A DNA stretch of 64,000 nucleotides from Bifidobacterium simiiventris. Its GTDB lineage: Bacteria; Actinomycetota; Actinomycetes; Actinomycetales; Bifidobacteriaceae. The DNA is taken from contig NZ_JAHBBG010000006.1 in assembly GCF_019331715.1 (NCBI RefSeq), forward strand, positions 58,304 to 122,303. Direction: 5' to 3'. Shown here in pieces: positions 61,844 to 64,000 of this stretch. Position 1 is the stretch's first letter, and the number at the start of each line of letters is the position of its first letter. Below the pieces are notes generated by a model. That model saw nothing but the letters and a program-made list of their open reading frames with translations. It did no database searches and was not told where the DNA came from. Made by a program: the position numbers and the translations under genes.

Positions 61844-63718
61844 TTACTTGGCTGCGGCGGCAGTCTCGACCGGTCCGGAACCGCCCGCGGCAAGCTCGGC
61901 CTTGGCCTTGCGCTGCTTGACGAAGCCGACCACGAACAGCGCGATCACCGCGATGGCCGCGATCACCTGCGCCACGATGCACTCGACGTACGGGTAGAAG
62001 CCGAGCCAGTCGTTCGTCGGCACGCCCTGCAGGTAGTTGGCCGGCAGCGCGTCGCCCTCGATCAGCGCGTGCACGCCGCCGCCCGCGAAGACGACCACGA
62101 GCACCGACATCAGGATCGACGTGACGAGGAAGAACGGGCCGATCGGGATCTTCACCGACGTGAACCGGATGACGAAGAAGATGATCACGAGCACCACTGC
62201 CGCGGCGATGCCGCCCGTCCACATGCCCTTCGTGTCCTGGCTCATCGAGTAGATCGACTGGTAGAAGATCACCGTTTCGGCACCCTCGCGGAACACGGCG
62301 AGGAAGCTCAGCATCGCAAGCGACATCACCGTGCCGAACGCGACGTGATCGCCGGACTCGACCTGCGCGGAGACCGACTTGACGGCAGCCTCGGTCTTGG
62401 TGCGAATGTACCGGTTCCACGCCTCGACGCTCGACTTGTTGAGCATCCAGTTGCTGGTCCACAGCAGCATGCACATGGCGATCAGCGCGCACACGCCTTC
62501 CATGATCTCCTGGATCGGGCCGGAGCCGCCGAACGCGAGCACGAAGATCACCGCGACCACGCCGGCGCCTGCAAGGCCGGCGAGCACGCCGAGGTAGATC
62601 CACTTGGTGAAGCGCTTGTTGCCGGACTTGACAAGGTACGCCACCACGGCCGCGACCACGAGCAGCGCCTCAAGACCCTCGCGGATGAGGATCAGGAACG
62701 CCTGGCCGACCGCGCTGGTGATGAACTTCGTAAAGCCGCCCTCCTTGTCGGCCGCGCCGCCGTCGAGGATGCCCGCATCCTTGACCAGCATGGCCTTGAG
62801 GTCGTCGATGAGCTGCTTGGTGCTCTTGAGATCCGCGCCGGTGTTCATTGATTTGCGGCACATTTTGAACTGGTATTCGACCTCGGAGACGCGGTTGCCG
62901 CTGATCGCGTTCATCACGTTCTTCTCGAAGCCGAGCTTCTCGTAGTACTGGTAGTACGCGTTGTTCACGAGCGTCGCGCCTTTGACCGCGTCGCCCGCCG
63001 CGTACGCCTTGTACGCGTTGTCGAGGATCGGGGTCATCTCGTTGGCCACGTCGGTCCACGAACGGTTGCCCTTGCCCGGGTTCTTCTTTTTCTTGGCGTC
63101 GAGTTCCTTGCGTTCCTTGGCGATCTGCGCCTGCAGATCCTCGGCGTACTTTTTCGGGTTGGCAAGATTCGTGTTGGCGTCGAGCTGCTGCGCGGTCGCG
63201 TTCAGGTCGTTCACCAGATCGGCGATCTTGGTCTTGAGCTGGTCGTCGTTGCCGGACGTGTACGAGAGGTTCTGGATGTCCTGGAACGCCTGCTGCTGTG
63301 CGGCCTGCTTATCGGAGCTGACCGAGTCGCGCACGACGGCGGTGAAGTTGGACGCGATGTAGATCGTGTTGTACGCGGCCATGAACTTGGACGTCGAACC
63401 GGCCGTGTTGCCGGACGTGTATTCCTTGAGGCCGTCCTGCAGCTGGTCGTCGATGGCCTTGGCGACGGCGGCCCAGGTCTCGTAGTCGACGCTTGAGCTG
63501 TCGTCAGCGAACGCGGCCTGCGTGAACGGCAGAACCGACTGATCCGTTGACGTGCCCGTCGAAATGGGGGCGACGGCGAGGCTCAGCATGGTCACGAACG
63601 CGGCGACGAATGCGATCGCGGCGACCGTGGCCTTGGCGATCGTGTGCGTTGCCGTGCGCGCGACAGAACCACCGTCCACGGATTTCGCGGCGGCCGTCAT
63701 CATGGCACGATTCGACAT
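61844..63718 (-). CDS. FTR1-family high-affinity iron permease with large N-terminal outer domain
   Basis: 624 residues from the ATG at 63718 (GAGAGGAAG upstream). A signal helix (about 28-50) is followed by an outer domain (about 75-330) that is mostly helical (KKKNPGKGN, TDVANEM). The C-terminal part (about 335-610) has seven helices with the two FTR1 iron motifs, REGLEA and REGAET. Fungal Ftr1 and EfeU lack such an outer domain. It imports Fe3+ delivered by P19. First gene of the leftward iron operon. Confidence 0.93.
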   Translation of the reverse strand: MSNRAMMTAAAKSVDGGSVARTATHTIAKATVAAIAFVAAFVTMLSLAVAPISTGTSTDQSVLPFTQAAFADDSSSVDYETWAAVAKAIDDQLQDGLKEYTSGNTAGSTSKFMAAYNTIYIASNFTAVVRDSVSSDKQAAQQQAFQDIQNLSYTSGNDDQLKTKIADLVNDLNATAQQLDANTNLANPKKYAEDLQAQIAKERKELDAKKKKNPGKGNRSWTDVANEMTPILDNAYKAYAAGDAVKGATLVNNAYYQYYEKLGFEKNVMNAISGNRVSEVEYQFKMCRKSMNTGADLKSTKQLIDDLKAMLVKDAGILDGGAADKEGGFTKFITSAVGQAFLILIREGLEALLVVAAVVAYLVKSGNKRFTKWIYLGVLAGLAGAGVVAVIFVLAFGGSGPIQEIMEGVCALIAMCMLLWTSNWMLNKSSVEAWNRYIRTKTEAAVKSVSAQVESGDHVAFGTVMSLAMLSFLAVFREGAETVIFYQSIYSMSQDTKGMWTGGIAAAVVLVIIFFVIRFTSVKIPIGPFFLVTSILMSVLVVVFAGGGVHALIEGDALPANYLQGVPTNDWLGFYPYVECIVAQVIAAIAVIALFVVGFVKQRKAKAELAAGGSGPVETAAAAK

Positions 63719-63733
63719 TACGAAGCTTCCTCT

Positions 63734-63747
63734 CATATGCGCATATG
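63734..63747. promoter_or_regulatory. Perfect 14-bp palindrome upstream of the FTR1 gene
   Basis: CATATGCGCATATG lies 16 bases upstream of the FTR1 start codon and overlaps its 5' leader. I see no canonical DtxR/IdeR or Fur box in 63719-64000, so this palindrome is the only candidate site for regulation by iron, but it might be chance. Confidence 0.35.
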
Positions 63748-63759
63748 GGCGTTTCGCCC

Positions 63760-64000
63760 ACCGCGCAATAACCTACGAGGAAACTTCCAGAAAAAACAGT
63801 CTTGATTTTTTAGCCGGTTTGCGGTAGTCGCACGATTATGGCGGAATATCAACGACGCATGGGTCAACATTCGTGGCGCTTGTGTTGTTTTCGTGGGTGT
63901 GGGTTCGTCGTTGAGCCGTTGAGGGAGTAAGAGAAGAGCGCTTCCTGGGTAGGATGTTTTCGACCAAGATAAACAAGCAACCAGCAAGCGCCTGATGAAC
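63760..64000. other. Upstream region of the iron operon and right edge
   Basis: An AT-rich stretch (63790-63815) probably holds the leftward promoter of the iron operon. At the right edge an imperfect inverted repeat (AGCGCTTCCTGGGT near 63939 and AACCAGCAAGCGC near 63979) may belong to the next gene or an insertion sequence end. No complete gene is visible. Confidence 0.35.

Noticed and set aside
63760..63860. Iron box (DtxR/IdeR or Fur) before the FTR1 gene
   Set aside because: No sequence close to TTAGGTTAGCCTAACCTAA or a Fur palindrome is seen; only a short CATATGCGCATATG palindrome.
63900..64000. Insertion-sequence end at the right edge
   Set aside because: The imperfect inverted repeat is suggestive, but no transposase frame is inside the window, so I do not call a mobile element.

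Overview
The window looks like high-GC actinobacterial DNA, most likely a Bifidobacterium. The class Ib nrdHIEF operon behind paired NrdR boxes, a fused MsrA-MsrB, an FTR1/P19/FtsX iron-uptake operon, a one-gene fusion of both ECF ATPases, paired YhgE/Pip proteins and LPxTG surface proteins fit that genus. The genus call is inference from gene content; there is no rRNA here.

Bases 1 to about 36,240 appear to be an integrative conjugative element (ICE) that continues past the left edge. It opens with two sortase-anchored surface proteins (321-5231). A Gram-positive type IV secretion operon follows (5401-12207: TrbC/Maff2-like, TrbL-like, PrgI, VirB4, CHAP hydrolase and two accessory membrane proteins). 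Next come a HEPN-type abortive-infection protein and a tRNA-Lys(UUU). The DNA-processing operon runs leftward (18871-13696: MobC-like, MOBP-type relaxase, PcfB-like, SSB-like, a small protein, VirD4/TraG), with a candidate oriT upstream. Cargo follows: a GtrB/GT-C pair (19713-22555) and an 11-kb block of transporters around a NarL-type two-component system (22796-33661). Two related tyrosine recombinases (33860-35945) sit next to a 3' tRNA-Lys remnant at about 36.2 kb, which I read as the right attachment junction.

The most notable feature is in the cargo. A 20-bp palindrome, TGTCAWGCRAWCGCATGACA, occurs five times (23232, 26163, 28489, 30861, 33764). Each copy lies just upstream of one of the five transporter or membrane-protein transcription units, at a nearly constant distance from a possible -10 element, and one lies between the response regulator and its divergent ABC operon. 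This looks like a self-contained regulon of one two-component system driving three ABC systems and two small membrane proteins. One ABC system resembles the lactococcin-972-type 'bacteriocin-associated' membrane protein plus ATPase, yet no bacteriocin gene is visible. An envelope-stress or antimicrobial-resistance module is the best guess.

From 36.4 kb onward the DNA reads as chromosome: msrAB; nrdH-nrdI-nrdE-nrdF, with a 3 x 62-bp tandem repeat between nrdI and nrdE; an ECF transporter operon ending in a ZinT-like protein; a PF06541 membrane protein; two YhgE/Pip proteins with a TetR regulator and a long inverted-repeat operator; and a seven-gene iron operon (63718-55119, leftward). This part carries two families of dispersed inverted repeats. 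One family flanks a DUF559 nuclease-like gene (54308-55053), forms an empty pair of arms between two iron genes (59520-59704), and appears in frame inside an FtsX permease gene (57439-57490). The other fills two gaps of the iron operon and also encodes the first residues of the ECF ATPase.
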